The notes beneath the pieces are model-generated. The model had not been told where the DNA came from. It worked only from the letters and a program-made list of their open reading frames with translations, and searched no databases. The position numbers were made by a program, and so were the translations under genes. A stretch of 27,264 nucleotides of DNA, taken from CAYXWH01 sp964468755 (GTDB lineage: Bacteria; Chloroflexota; Dehalococcoidia; Dehalococcoidales; RBG-16-60-22). Each line of letters opens with the position of its first letter. Positions within the stretch are counted from its first letter, which is position 1. The DNA lies in the NCBI GenBank assembly GCA_964468755.1, contig CAYXWH010000019.1, positions 1 through 27,264 on the forward strand, in the 5' to 3' direction. Of this stretch, positions 8,448 through 15,966 are shown one piece after another.

Positions 8448-8666
8448 AACCTATGTAAAGGAAGGGAAAGTCACCTATCTAATGGAGCGCGCACGGTAAA
8501 CACTATCGGAAAAGGGGTATTGTAGCGGCGCTGTTATGGGCTATGTATCTACACTCCTTGCTGCCAATGCCATTGTCTATTTCCGATAATAATTATAGCA
8601 TGGCACCGGTTAACGACGGGCAAAAGCAGGGTATAAATTCGGTAAAATATCGTATCCATTTTGGTT

Positions 8667-8720
8667 AAAAAAAATGCTTTTCAGCAAAACAGGAAATCCG
8701 CTGACCTTGGGAAAAGCATT
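8667..8720 (-). terminator. Rho-independent terminator of the ABC/epimerase operon
   Basis: Read on the minus strand, AATGCTTTTC (8720-8711) pairs with GAAAAGCATT (8682-8673) and is followed directly by a run of T (8674-8667). An inner CAGC/GCTG pairing strengthens the stem. It lies about 37 bases after the epimerase stop codon at 8758. Confidence 0.75.
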
Positions 8721-8757
8721 GTGTATGCGGAGAGGTTGACCGGGCTGGTGCGGTTAT

Positions 8758-9834
8758 CTAGTGGTTATGGCTGGGGTAAGCCGAACGATGGCGGATGAGA
8801 GCCAGGCGACGTCGCTTGTGGCGTCCCGGCTTGTTTCGGTTCTCGTTTAACGCTGGTGCGTAACCGTGTTCCCGAAACCAGGCGACCGCATCGACAACCG
8901 ATTCTTTTATGGGACGGGTTGAGAAGTCCAGCTCACGGCGCGCCCTGGCTGAGCTTACCAGGGAATTGCTGGCCAGTACGTCCACCGAATATGTGGTGAA
9001 GAGGGGCCTGGCTCTCGCCATTCGATAGTACAGGGGGGCGATTTTACCGGCGGTGCGGGCTAACCAGGCAGGCACTTTGAAGGCAGGTGCTTTAATGCCG
9101 GTAATCTCCTCCAGCATCGATAGCAGGTCGCGCACGGTAATCTGCTTTCCGGAGAGCAGGTAACTTTCTCCGGCACGGCCCTTTTCGGCGGCAAGTATGA
9201 GTCCTCTGGCTACGTCTCTCACATCAACGAAATCATAGGCTCCATCCAGATAAGCCTTCAGTTTTCGATTGGTAAAATCTAAAATGAGCTGTCCCATCTC
9301 GGATACCCGGTAGTCGTAGGGGCCGATTACCCCGGTGGGGCACACCACCACCGCGTCAAGGCCTTGTCCCACTCCTTTCAGCACCTCCAGAGTTGCCCGG
9401 GCTTTGCTTTTGGCGTAATCGCCCAGGACACTGGCGGGGTCGTAGGGGCTGCTTTCGTCGATTACTGTGCCATGGGGCGGTTCCCGTACCGCGTGAATAG
9501 AGCTGGTGTAGACCAATCGACGCACCCCGGTTTGGCGGCATGCCGCAACCACGTTCCGCGTTCCTATCACGTTGACCTGATTCAGCAATTCGTTCTTTCC
9601 GGCAAGAATGGAAATAACTCCGGCCAGGTGGTATACCATGTCGGCATCTTTGAACGCGGTTATGAGGGATTTCAGGTCTCGAACGTCTCCCCTGACCTTG
9701 TTTACCGGTAACCCGTCAAGAGGCGTGGTATCCTCGACAGGAAGCAGCAGTACCCGCACCTGTTCACCCCTGGCTACCAGTTCGCGGACCAGTACATTAC
9801 CTATATGTCCGGTGGCACCGGTCACCACAATCAT
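8758..9834 (-). CDS. NAD(P)-dependent epimerase/dehydratase, extended SDR family
   Basis: 358 residues from the ATG at 9834, which has GGAGG 8-9 bases upstream; a GTG three codons earlier overlaps that site. The Rossmann nucleotide motif TGATGHIG is at the very N-terminus (about 5-12), the catalytic Ser lies in LVYTSSIHAV, and YAKSK gives the YxxxK pair. The overall shape resembles dihydroflavonol-4-reductase/HpnA-like enzymes, which reduce or epimerise sugar or isoprenoid substrates. An unusual basic tail rich in Arg, Lys and His (about 330-358) follows the domain. It is the last gene of the marR-permease-ATPase unit, 39 bases after the ATPase, and is followed by a terminator. Substrate cannot be assigned. 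Confidence 0.85.
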   Translation of the reverse strand: MIVVTGATGHIGNVLVRELVARGEQVRVLLLPVEDTTPLDGLPVNKVRGDVRDLKSLITAFKDADMVYHLAGVISILAGKNELLNQVNVIGTRNVVAACRQTGVRRLVYTSSIHAVREPPHGTVIDESSPYDPASVLGDYAKSKARATLEVLKGVGQGLDAVVVCPTGVIGPYDYRVSEMGQLILDFTNRKLKAYLDGAYDFVDVRDVARGLILAAEKGRAGESYLLSGKQITVRDLLSMLEEITGIKAPAFKVPAWLARTAGKIAPLYYRMARARPLFTTYSVDVLASNSLVSSARARRELDFSTRPIKESVVDAVAWFREHGYAPALNENRNKPGRHKRRRLALIRHRSAYPSHNH

Positions 9835-9873
9835 AATTCCCACCTCCCATCACGCTATCCGGCTTTATTGGGG

Positions 9874-10569
9874 CTACGTGGTTGCCACTGATGGTTGACT
9901 CTCCTTGCTCACCAGCCCGTCCTTGAGCTGGATTACACGGTCGACGTATTTTTCATCTTCGGGTTCATGGGTTACCATAACGATGGTCTGTCCCAACTCT
10001 CTATTGAGTTTGCCAAAGAGCTCCAGGACGTTTCTGGCTGAAGTGATATCCAGGCTGGCGGTTGGTTCATCGGCGAACAGTATTGCCGGGCGGTTAATCA
10101 AAGACCGGGCGATAGCCGCTCGTTGCTGTTCACCGCCGGATACCTCGTTCGGGTAGTGCTTTAACCGCTCGCTCAGGCCAACCGTGTCCAGCATTGCCTC
10201 GGCGCGTTTCCGGTAATTGTTATCCCGGTCCAGGCACAGGGCAGGCAGATAGACATTCTCCAGAATGGTCATCTCGCCGAGTAAGGAGTATTCCTGGAAC
10301 ACGTAGCCAAGCGTTTCCAGTCGGAACCGGGCCCGTTCCCGCTCCGTCATTTTAAAAACATCTTTATTATCAATAAGGACTTCACCGCTGGTTGGCGTGT
10401 CCAGGAGACCCAGGATATGCAGCAGGGTAGACTTACCCGAGCCGCTCCGCCCCATGATGGCCACAAATTCACCGGGTACGACGTCGATATCAACCCCTCT
10501 CAGTGCCTGGGTTGCCGCCGGGCCATGTCCGTAAATCTTGTACAGGTCTTTCACTTTCACAATGCTCAT
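9874..10569 (-). CDS. ABC transporter ATP-binding protein, LolD/MacB type
   Basis: 231 residues, the usual length for this class. Walker A GRSGSGKST at 40-48, Q-loop VFQEYSLL at 90-97, signature VSGGEQQ at 143-149, Walker B ILFADEP at 163-169 and switch His H201 are all intact. It would energise the FtsX-like permease encoded just upstream, whose stop codon it overlaps by four bases (ATGA), so the two are probably translationally coupled and made in equal amounts. Family members drive export of lipoproteins, peptides or macrolides, or act mechanically rather than as classical pumps. The marR gene at the head of the operon suggests response to a toxic or signalling small molecule. Confidence 0.93.
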   Translation of the reverse strand: MSIVKVKDLYKIYGHGPAATQALRGVDIDVVPGEFVAIMGRSGSGKSTLLHILGLLDTPTSGEVLIDNKDVFKMTERERARFRLETLGYVFQEYSLLGEMTILENVYLPALCLDRDNNYRKRAEAMLDTVGLSERLKHYPNEVSGGEQQRAAIARSLINRPAILFADEPTASLDITSARNVLELFGKLNRELGQTIVMVTHEPEDEKYVDRVIQLKDGLVSKESQPSVATT

Positions 10570-11813
10570 GCGTTCCCCCAGATGGCTTTGATTATGCTTT
10601 GCCGGATAATACTGATCACCGGAACAAACCCGGCGAAGACCGCCGCCAGTATTAATCCCAGGACGGCGCTTTGTATCGTTTCCGGCTGGATGGTCAGGCT
10701 GACCATTCCTATCGGCAGGTCGATGGGATTAAGCTCAAAATACGGCTTTATGCCGTAGCCAAATATGAGCCCGCCGAAGATTATCCCCAGGCTGGCATAG
10801 AGTAATGCCTGGAAAATATAGGAATAAATAATAACGTCCCGTTTGATGCCGATAGCGCGGAGAATACCGATCTGTCGCTTCCGGTTGAGAACGTTGATAT
10901 AAATGACAATAAACATAACAATAGCGGCAACCACCAGTCCGATGCTGCTAATCAGGGAAGCGATTACATCAAAGCTGGAGACGATGCCGCTCATCGCACC
11001 GCCGTATTCGCGCCAGCTCCTGATTTCCCCGTTGATACCAGCGGTCTCCAGTTCTTTGATTAACCGGTTTTCATCGACTGATGGGTCAATACTGACCAGA
11101 ATCTGACTGGCGCGATCGTGAAAAACGGACTGCCCCAGAACCGAAGCCATCTCATTTCTGGTCACAAAAGCGAGGCGGTCAGCCCGGGTCATTTCCCGTG
11201 CCTGGAAGATGCCCTTCACCCGGTACTCTCGCTGGAGACCGTTGGGATAGGTCAGCCGTACTTTGTCGCCAACCCGTACCCCGTCCAGCGTCAGAAATGG
11301 CGATGTTTGGGCACGACCCCCCCCGGTAATCTCCACGCCAAGCACTATCTCATCGCGGTCGTTCGGGGAAAGGTAACTGCCTTCTATAATATGTTCATGT
11401 ATGGTGGTGACGCTCACTTCACGGTCAGGGTCGATACCAACAACCGACCAGGTGCCGCTCTTGCCCTTGTCTGACGGCACCTCTTTTTCCCGCCACTGGT
11501 ATTCAATATGGGCAGTGCTATCCAGGTGTGACGATATACCAACGACCCCGGAAAACTGCGCTATCTTGCTTTCATTCTGGCTGGCGTTTTCCAGGTAATA
11601 TTCATCCGGCTCCGGGTCAATAATTATATTGGCAAAGAGGGTATCCACCTGTTGCTGGTCAAGGGTGTTGGTCAGCCCGGACAGGATAGAAGGGGTAAGA
11701 ACCAGGTTAGCAAAGCTGAGCGACATAACCAGGATAATCAAGGCAAGCGCCCACCGGTTCCCCTTCACCATTGATTTGTAAGCCAGAAACAAGGCTAGTT
11801 TCAGATTTCCCAT
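10566..11813 (-). CDS. FtsX/MacB-like ABC transporter permease
   Basis: 415 residues. One membrane segment lies near the N-terminus (about 20-42), then a roughly 230-residue extracytoplasmic domain with MacB-core features (VVGIDPD, VGDKVRLTYPNG, YRVKGIF). Three C-terminal membrane segments start near 280, with the family's cytoplasmic loop NRKRQIGILRAIG after the first. This four-segment topology is that of type VII (MacB/LolCE/FtsX) permeases. It has weak AGGA ahead of the ATG. A palindrome at 11857-11876 lies 45-65 bases upstream and may be a second regulator site within the operon. It pairs with the ATPase at 9874-10569. Confidence 0.9.
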   Translation of the reverse strand: MGNLKLALFLAYKSMVKGNRWALALIILVMSLSFANLVLTPSILSGLTNTLDQQQVDTLFANIIIDPEPDEYYLENASQNESKIAQFSGVVGISSHLDSTAHIEYQWREKEVPSDKGKSGTWSVVGIDPDREVSVTTIHEHIIEGSYLSPNDRDEIVLGVEITGGGRAQTSPFLTLDGVRVGDKVRLTYPNGLQREYRVKGIFQAREMTRADRLAFVTRNEMASVLGQSVFHDRASQILVSIDPSVDENRLIKELETAGINGEIRSWREYGGAMSGIVSSFDVIASLISSIGLVVAAIVMFIVIYINVLNRKRQIGILRAIGIKRDVIIYSYIFQALLYASLGIIFGGLIFGYGIKPYFELNPIDLPIGMVSLTIQPETIQSAVLGLILAAVFAGFVPVISIIRQSIIKAIWGNA

Positions 11814-11856
11814 AATTTCCTGCTTTATTTAATGAACATAATATTCTGAAATAAAA

Positions 11857-11876
11857 ATATTCCATAATGGAAATAT
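11857..11876. promoter_or_regulatory. Palindromic candidate MarR operator upstream of the permease
   Basis: TTCCAT-A-ATGGAA (11860-11872) is a perfect 13-base palindrome within near-symmetric AT-rich flanks. It lies between the marR stop and the permease start. The same TTCCA/TGGAA half-site appears at the marR promoter, supporting recognition by the encoded MarR protein. Confidence 0.5.
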
Positions 11877-11890
11877 AGGTGGAAAAAAAT

Positions 11891-12394
11891 TTATTGCGCT
11901 TCTTCTCTTAAGCTGGACACTACTTTACCGAAAAGACTGAGCAGGGTGGCGCACTCTTCATCACTGAGGCATGAAATAATATTCTGTATCCGGTCTTTTA
12001 CGTAGCTATCAATGGTCTGGTGGACTTCCTGTCCAGCCTCGGTGAGGGCTACCCGGACCACTCGCCGGTCGTCCGGGTCGGGCAGTCTCTGTACGTACCC
12101 GTGGTCTACCAGCCAGTCGACCATACGGGTTGCCGTACTGAGCGGCACTGACAGCGCCGAGCTTAACTCACCCATGGTCAGGCTCTCCCGGCCGTGTATA
12201 TTGCTGCTCACGCGGTAAAAGAGTTCGTAATTGGCATCGGGATGAGCGTTTCTCCCTTGCTGCATACCTTCAAGACCGTCCTGGATTTGCGCCAGTTCCC
12301 TGGACAGAGTGGCTTCGTACCTGTTCCACACCTGCATGAAACCGTGGACAATCAGGGCTATTTGCGCGTCATGAGCTTTCGGGTCTGCTTTCAT
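11891..12394 (-). CDS. MarR family transcriptional regulator
   Basis: 167 residues. A dimerisation helix region precedes a winged helix: MGELSSALSVPLSTATRMVDWL (about 74-95) is the helix-turn-helix and LPDPDDRRVVRVALTEAG (104-121) the wing with the family's DxRxxxVxLT pattern. MarR proteins usually repress their own operon and are released by small ligands or oxidants. Genes directly downstream on the same strand are an ABC permease and ATPase, matching the common MarR-efflux layout. The promoter ahead of it carries a palindrome over the probable transcription start, consistent with autorepression. The ligand is unknown; no Cys residue of the OhrR oxidation-sensing type lies near the N-terminus. 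Confidence 0.92.
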   Translation of the reverse strand: MKADPKAHDAQIALIVHGFMQVWNRYEATLSRELAQIQDGLEGMQQGRNAHPDANYELFYRVSSNIHGRESLTMGELSSALSVPLSTATRMVDWLVDHGYVQRLPDPDDRRVVRVALTEAGQEVHQTIDSYVKDRIQNIISCLSDEECATLLSLFGKVVSSLREEAQ

Positions 12395-12419
12395 TTGATA
12401 AAAATTCCATCAATAAATA

Positions 12420-12461
12420 TTTCCACATTGAAAGTATATCATATACGGGGAGACATGTCAA
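12420..12461 (-). promoter_or_regulatory. marR promoter with overlapping operator
   Basis: On the minus strand a perfect TTGACA (12461-12456) is followed by a 17-base spacer and TATACT (12438-12433). Directly after the -10, TTTCAATGTGGAAA (12433-12420) forms an imperfect palindrome covering the expected start site. A further TTCCAT half-site (plus strand) is at 12405-12410. The layout suggests sigma-70 transcription repressed by MarR. Confidence 0.75.
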
Positions 12462-12548
12462 TGGTTGACCGGATGTGTTTCCCGACTACACGCCGGTCAT
12501 AATGTCCTGGTTTCGCTCCGTGTGTCGGCGAATTACTACTTTCGCCTA

Positions 12549-12577
12549 TTGACAAATGGAAATTATTATCGATAGCA
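12549..12577 (+). promoter_or_regulatory. Possible promoter of the DPSL gene
   Basis: A perfect TTGACA at 12549-12554 is followed by GATAGC/ATAGCA around 12571-12577 (16-17 base spacer), a weak -10. The spacer holds ATGGAA (12556-12561), the half-site also seen at the marR sites. The rest of 12395-12695 shows no gene. Confidence 0.4.
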
Positions 12578-12695
12578 TCAAAGTAGGGTGGAGAAGCAAC
12601 CGGCCGGGAAATAAAACCGGGTAGAAGGGGGGTGGTACTATTCGAGAGGAAAATGGAGTAGAATCCGCCGGCAACCATGAGAAAGGAGTGGTACC

Positions 12696-13247
12696 ATGGC
12701 TAAGGTAACTCGGGAAGTGGTGGAAAAAGCGGGAGTAAACGTTGACCAGTTGCTGGAATTGCTGGTCAACAACGCCGCTGCGGAACTGACTACGTACTAC
12801 TACTATACCATTTTGCGGTTCAACCTCATCGGGCTTGACGGCGAGACGGTTAAAGAGATTGCTGAGACGGCTCGTATTGAGGACCGCAATCATTTTGAGG
12901 CGATTGTACCCCGTATCTATGAACTCGGCGGGAAATTGCCGGAGAGCATGAAAGACTTCCATGATTGCTCCGCCTGCCCGCCGGCCAGCCTGCCCAGAGA
13001 CCCGGGTGACATCAAGGCGATGCTGACCGTTCTGGTGGAGGCGGAGCGGTGTGCGGTGCGGGGCTATACCCAGATATGTAACATGACGGCCGGGAAAGAC
13101 CACCGTACCTATGACCTGTCACAGTCTATCCTTAACGAGGAGATAGAGCACGAGTCGTGGTTCTCTGAGTTTTTGGGTGAGGGGCCGTCGGGGCACTTCC
13201 TGCGCCGCGGTGAGACCTCGCCCTTTGTGTCCAAGTTTTTACAGTAA
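12696..13247 (+). CDS. DPSL (Dps-like) thioferritin
   Basis: 183 residues of four-helix ferritin type. Candidate di-iron ligands follow the bacterioferritin pattern: E30 (AAAELTTYYYY), E62 and H66 (IEDRNHFE), E115/E117 (VEAER), E148/E149 and H152 (NEEIEHE). C94 (in CSAC, 91-94) and C119 are 25 residues apart, the same spacing that I recall for the Cys pair beside the ferroxidase centre of Sulfolobus DPSL. DPSL cages oxidise Fe(II) with H2O2 and store iron, protecting DNA in anaerobes and archaea. GAAAGGAG lies 6-9 bases before the ATG. The gene is divergent from marR and is followed by a ZIP transporter and a cytochrome b5-like gene, forming a metal-handling group. Confidence 0.87.
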   Translation: MAKVTREVVEKAGVNVDQLLELLVNNAAAELTTYYYYTILRFNLIGLDGETVKEIAETARIEDRNHFEAIVPRIYELGGKLPESMKDFHDCSACPPASLPRDPGDIKAMLTVLVEAERCAVRGYTQICNMTAGKDHRTYDLSQSILNEEIEHESWFSEFLGEGPSGHFLRRGETSPFVSKFLQ

Positions 13248-13263
13248 AGTGCGTAAGGAGAGC

Positions 13264-13298
13264 CGGGGGAGGTCCGGGATGGGTCCGTGCCTCCCCCG
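13264..13298 (+). terminator. GC-rich hairpin between DPSL and ZIP genes
   Basis: CGGGGGAGG (13264-13272) pairs exactly with CCTCCCCCG (13290-13298) across 17 bases, shortly after the DPSL stop. No T-tract follows, so it may be a partial terminator or mRNA-processing barrier that lowers expression of the downstream genes. Confidence 0.5.
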
Positions 13299-13334
13299 TA
13301 CTTCATACCGAATTCGTTAAACTGGATTCGAGCA

Positions 13335-14147
13335 ATGGCGCAATTTTTGCAGAGTCTTCACCCGGTCCTGCAGGCGCTGCTGGCTACATGCTTCACCTGG
13401 GCAATGACGGCGCTCGGGGCGGCCGGTGTGTTTATGACCGGAGAGGTAAAGCCGAAGGTGCTGGATACTGCGCTCGGCTTCGCGGGTGGAGTCATGATTG
13501 CAGCCAGCTACTGGTCGCTGCTGGCACCGGCTATTGAAATGTTAGAGGGTAAGAGTATCCCGTCGTGGGTCCCGGCGGTGGTCGGTTTTCTGATTGGCGG
13601 TGCCTTCCTGCGGGGTATTGACAAGGTACTTCCCCATCTGCACCTCGGTTTTACCCGGGCAGAAGCTGAGGGGGTCAGTACCAGCTGGCGCCGGAGCACT
13701 TTGCTCATTCTGGCGATAACACTGCATAACATTCCCGAAGGGCTGGCGGTTGGGGTAGCCTTTGGGGCTCTTGCCGCCGATCTGCCTTCGGCTACTCTGG
13801 GCGCCGCCATAGCGTTAGCCCTGGGTATCGGCATTCAGAACTTTCCGGAGGGGCTCGCCGTCGCCCTGCCACTGCGCCGTGAAGGTATGTCCCGTGGTAA
13901 AAGCTTCTGGTACGGGCAGCTATCGGCGGTGGTCGAACCTGTCGCGGGGGTCATCGGTGCCGCGGCGGTTATTATCGCTCAGCCGGTATTACCCTACGCG
14001 CTGGCTTTCGCCGCCGGTGCCATGATATTCGTGGTGATTGAGGAGGTGATACCGGAAGCCCAGCGGGGCGGGAATGCCGATCTGGCTACGATGGGCGGCA
14101 TGGTGGGTTTTGCGGTAATGATGTTGCTTGATGTTGCCTTCGGTTAA
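13335..14147 (+). CDS. ZIP family divalent metal transporter
   Basis: 270 residues from the ATG at 13335. An earlier in-frame GTG (13287) lies inside the 3' arm of the upstream hairpin and would add a non-hydrophobic leader, so it was not chosen. About eight membrane segments are apparent. The metal-binding signature HNIPEG (131-136) is in segment 4 and QNFPEG (168-173) in segment 5, followed by a third site region VIEEVIPEA (234-242). ZIP proteins move Zn, Fe or Mn into the cytoplasm. A short His-containing loop (VLPHLHLG, 98-105) precedes segment 4. Position between a ferritin and a haem-binding domain suggests iron or manganese, but the metal is not defined by the sequence. Confidence 0.92.
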   Translation: MAQFLQSLHPVLQALLATCFTWAMTALGAAGVFMTGEVKPKVLDTALGFAGGVMIAASYWSLLAPAIEMLEGKSIPSWVPAVVGFLIGGAFLRGIDKVLPHLHLGFTRAEAEGVSTSWRRSTLLILAITLHNIPEGLAVGVAFGALAADLPSATLGAAIALALGIGIQNFPEGLAVALPLRREGMSRGKSFWYGQLSAVVEPVAGVIGAAAVIIAQPVLPYALAFAAGAMIFVVIEEVIPEAQRGGNADLATMGGMVGFAVMMLLDVAFG

Positions 14148-14169
14148 GTATGAGCTATCGAGGTGCCAG

Positions 14170-14421
14170 ATGCGCGTATTTACCGGGCATGAACTGAAAG
14201 AATATGACGGGAGAGATGGTGTGGTCTATATCGCCTGCCTGGGCAAGGTGTATGACGTTTCTCATAGTTTTCACTGGCGGCAAGGCATTCACCAGGTACT
14301 GCACCATGCCGGCATTGATTTGACCGATGCGTTAAGCCAGGCTCCACATGGAATTGATATGCTGGAAAAGTTCCCGGTGGTGGGTGAGCTGGTTGGTTCC
14401 GGGCAACCCGGCACCGGGTAA
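14170..14421 (+). CDS. Small cytochrome b5-like haem-binding domain protein
   Basis: 83 residues from the ATG at 14170, which has GAGGTG 5-7 bases upstream; an upstream in-frame ATG (14128) would overlap the ZIP gene and adds residues unlike the family. The whole protein is one domain of the bacterial cytochrome b5/steroid-binding-like family: GVVYIACLGKVYDVSHS (17-33), then W36, HQVLHHAG (41-48), DLTDAL (50-55), QAPHG (57-61) and a closing FPVVGEL (68-74). His residues at 45/46 and 60 are the likely haem ligands. No membrane anchor or signal peptide is present. It lies 22 bases after the ZIP gene, so they are probably co-transcribed. Confidence 0.87.
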   Translation: MRVFTGHELKEYDGRDGVVYIACLGKVYDVSHSFHWRQGIHQVLHHAGIDLTDALSQAPHGIDMLEKFPVVGELVGSGQPGTG

Positions 14422-14437
14422 TTGGGTGCCTTGTTTA
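14410..14437 (+). terminator. Possible terminator after the cytochrome b5-like gene
   Basis: GGCACC (14410-14415) pairs with GGTGCC (14425-14430), followed by TTGTTTA. The stem spans the stop codon of the b5-like gene and sits between convergent genes. Confidence 0.4.
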
Positions 14438-14439
14438 TC

Positions 14440-15966
14440 CTATTGCTGGTTGTCTTTCAGGCTTAATAGCCTTTTGAGCCTGTGCCATATACTATTGGCG
14501 TAGTTCAAACGGTTATCATCAAGCTCTGTCTCGCCATAGCGAACGTCTACATACAGGTCAGTGAGGTCGCCAACCTGGGTGCTCCCGTCGGGAAATCCCC
14601 GCTGCCACCGGCGGGCGAATTCGCCGGGTGTCTCGTGGCATCGCCGCATATACCCGGAGCGGGCGGATTCCCACAGGAACCTCCGGTATATGTCTCGAAC
14701 ATTCAAGAGGCCGTGACCTTCATCCTCTCCGTACCGGGCCGCTGCCCCTGTGCTGGCACCCGGTGGTCTTCTTTTGCGCCGGAGACCCTGCAGGAGCGTA
14801 TTAAGAAACAAGCCCAGGTCTGCCTTGAATACGTTCCAGCTCCAGAGCGACTCGTCTACTTCCTCTACATCCGTCTTCGCTCGGGAAGCCTGGTAACGTG
14901 ATATGACCCGGGAAAGCAGCCAGAGCACCGCGGCAATAACAATGGCAAGCAGTGTCCATTTTATCGCCAGTATGGCTGTCTCGGGAAGTTCCAGTCCGGT
15001 CGGCTGGTTCATTCTTTCCGAAATCGAGAAGTCAGGTCGGTCAGATGGTTGTAAGGGCTGTCCCTTGCGCAGGAAGCTCAGTATGAAGCGAGCGATGAAG
15101 ACCAGTACTTCGGCGATATATCCCAGCGGGATAAGCAGATAGAGCAGTACTTGATAGAGTATATCCAGGACTGAGTCGAAGGCGCGTGCCAGTAACGCAA
15201 TGAACTGGGGAGAAAGGATGCTGACCAGCCCGATGGCAGCCGCGACAATGCCGGTGACAATGCCGAACAAAATGGGGAGCCAGCGGCGATTGAATACCCT
15301 GGTCCTGTCCTCGGGGAGGAGCTTCCGCTGGATGGATTGCAGGTTACTCAATGCCAGTGCTGACAGGCCGAAGAAGAAAAACGCTGCCACCTGAGGTCCC
15401 ACCGTGGGTGCCGCTTCTCGCAGCGAGTCGGCCCCCAGGCTTAGTTGCCATAAGATGATTAAACAAGCAGAAGCGGCGATGCCCACCAGTAACATGGGGT
15501 AGATAGTCCCGGTACCCGGGATTTGGCGGCCCCGGCTTATTCCCCGCCACCAGAAGTATATCCCGGCGACCAGCGCCACCGATGCCGGGTGGAGTTTGGT
15601 GAAGCTGTCAAGGAGTGTTTGTCCAAAGTAGGCAAACCATTGACCGTTAAAAAAGCTGAGTCCGTCACTGTATTCAAAACGCATCACCAGGAAAATGACA
15701 ACCAGCCCACAGCCGATTATACTCAGTTGCAGCCACTTCAGCGACCAGCCCCGCCCCAGGAAATAACGGGTAACGAAGCAGGCAGCGCCCATTAACACGA
15801 TTGATGCTGCCAGGCTCAGTGGCGGCTGGTGCCAGACCAGTGTCGGCCATTTGCCTATCCAGACTAACCAGGGATAGACCAGAAATACCTCCATGAGAAT
15901 AACCGTTACCGGTATGAGGATGCCGGCCACCCAGTGGTAATCGGTCACTCTTTGTCTGAGGTTCAT
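14440..15966 (-). CDS. Polytopic membrane protein with C-terminal DUF4129 domain
   Basis: 508 residues from the ATG at 15966, which overlaps the DUF58 stop by four bases (ATGA). About nine to eleven hydrophobic segments fill residues 10-375. The soluble C-terminus (from about 395) has the DUF4129 pattern: a predicted helix with GLLNVRDIYRRFLWESAR, then TPGEFARRW and a closing DLTDLYVDVRYGE. In many bacteria DUF4129 is fused to or encoded beside a transglutaminase-like protein in MoxR-DUF58 operons thought to act on surface or secreted proteins; no transglutaminase is present here. It is the last gene of the three-gene unit. Function unknown. Confidence 0.85.
   Translation of the reverse strand: MNLRQRVTDYHWVAGILIPVTVILMEVFLVYPWLVWIGKWPTLVWHQPPLSLAASIVLMGAACFVTRYFLGRGWSLKWLQLSIIGCGLVVIFLVMRFEYSDGLSFFNGQWFAYFGQTLLDSFTKLHPASVALVAGIYFWWRGISRGRQIPGTGTIYPMLLVGIAASACLIILWQLSLGADSLREAAPTVGPQVAAFFFFGLSALALSNLQSIQRKLLPEDRTRVFNRRWLPILFGIVTGIVAAAIGLVSILSPQFIALLARAFDSVLDILYQVLLYLLIPLGYIAEVLVFIARFILSFLRKGQPLQPSDRPDFSISERMNQPTGLELPETAILAIKWTLLAIVIAAVLWLLSRVISRYQASRAKTDVEEVDESLWSWNVFKADLGLFLNTLLQGLRRKRRPPGASTGAAARYGEDEGHGLLNVRDIYRRFLWESARSGYMRRCHETPGEFARRWQRGFPDGSTQVGDLTDLYVDVRYGETELDDNRLNYANSIWHRLKRLLSLKDNQQ

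Larger units (their letters stand above)
7904..8757. other. Long noncoding region upstream of the molybdoenzyme operon
   Basis: About 850 bases with no credible gene on either strand. The half near the operon (about 7990-8100) is strongly AT-rich and should hold the minus-strand promoter and operator; I could not fix a convincing -35/-10 pair. Besides the elements listed separately, it contains GCCATAT at 8285-8291 paired with ATATGGC at 8311-8317, and CAAAAG-GT-CTTTTG at 8233-8246. No riboswitch consensus that I know could be matched. Confidence 0.6.

Noticed and set aside
8460..8560. Possible c-di-GMP (GEMM) or molybdenum-cofactor riboswitch, prompted by the GCGCACGGTAAACA string near 8489
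   Set aside because: Only a loose match to one short conserved segment; the remaining helices and tetraloop of those classes could not be found and the orientation does not lead into a gene.
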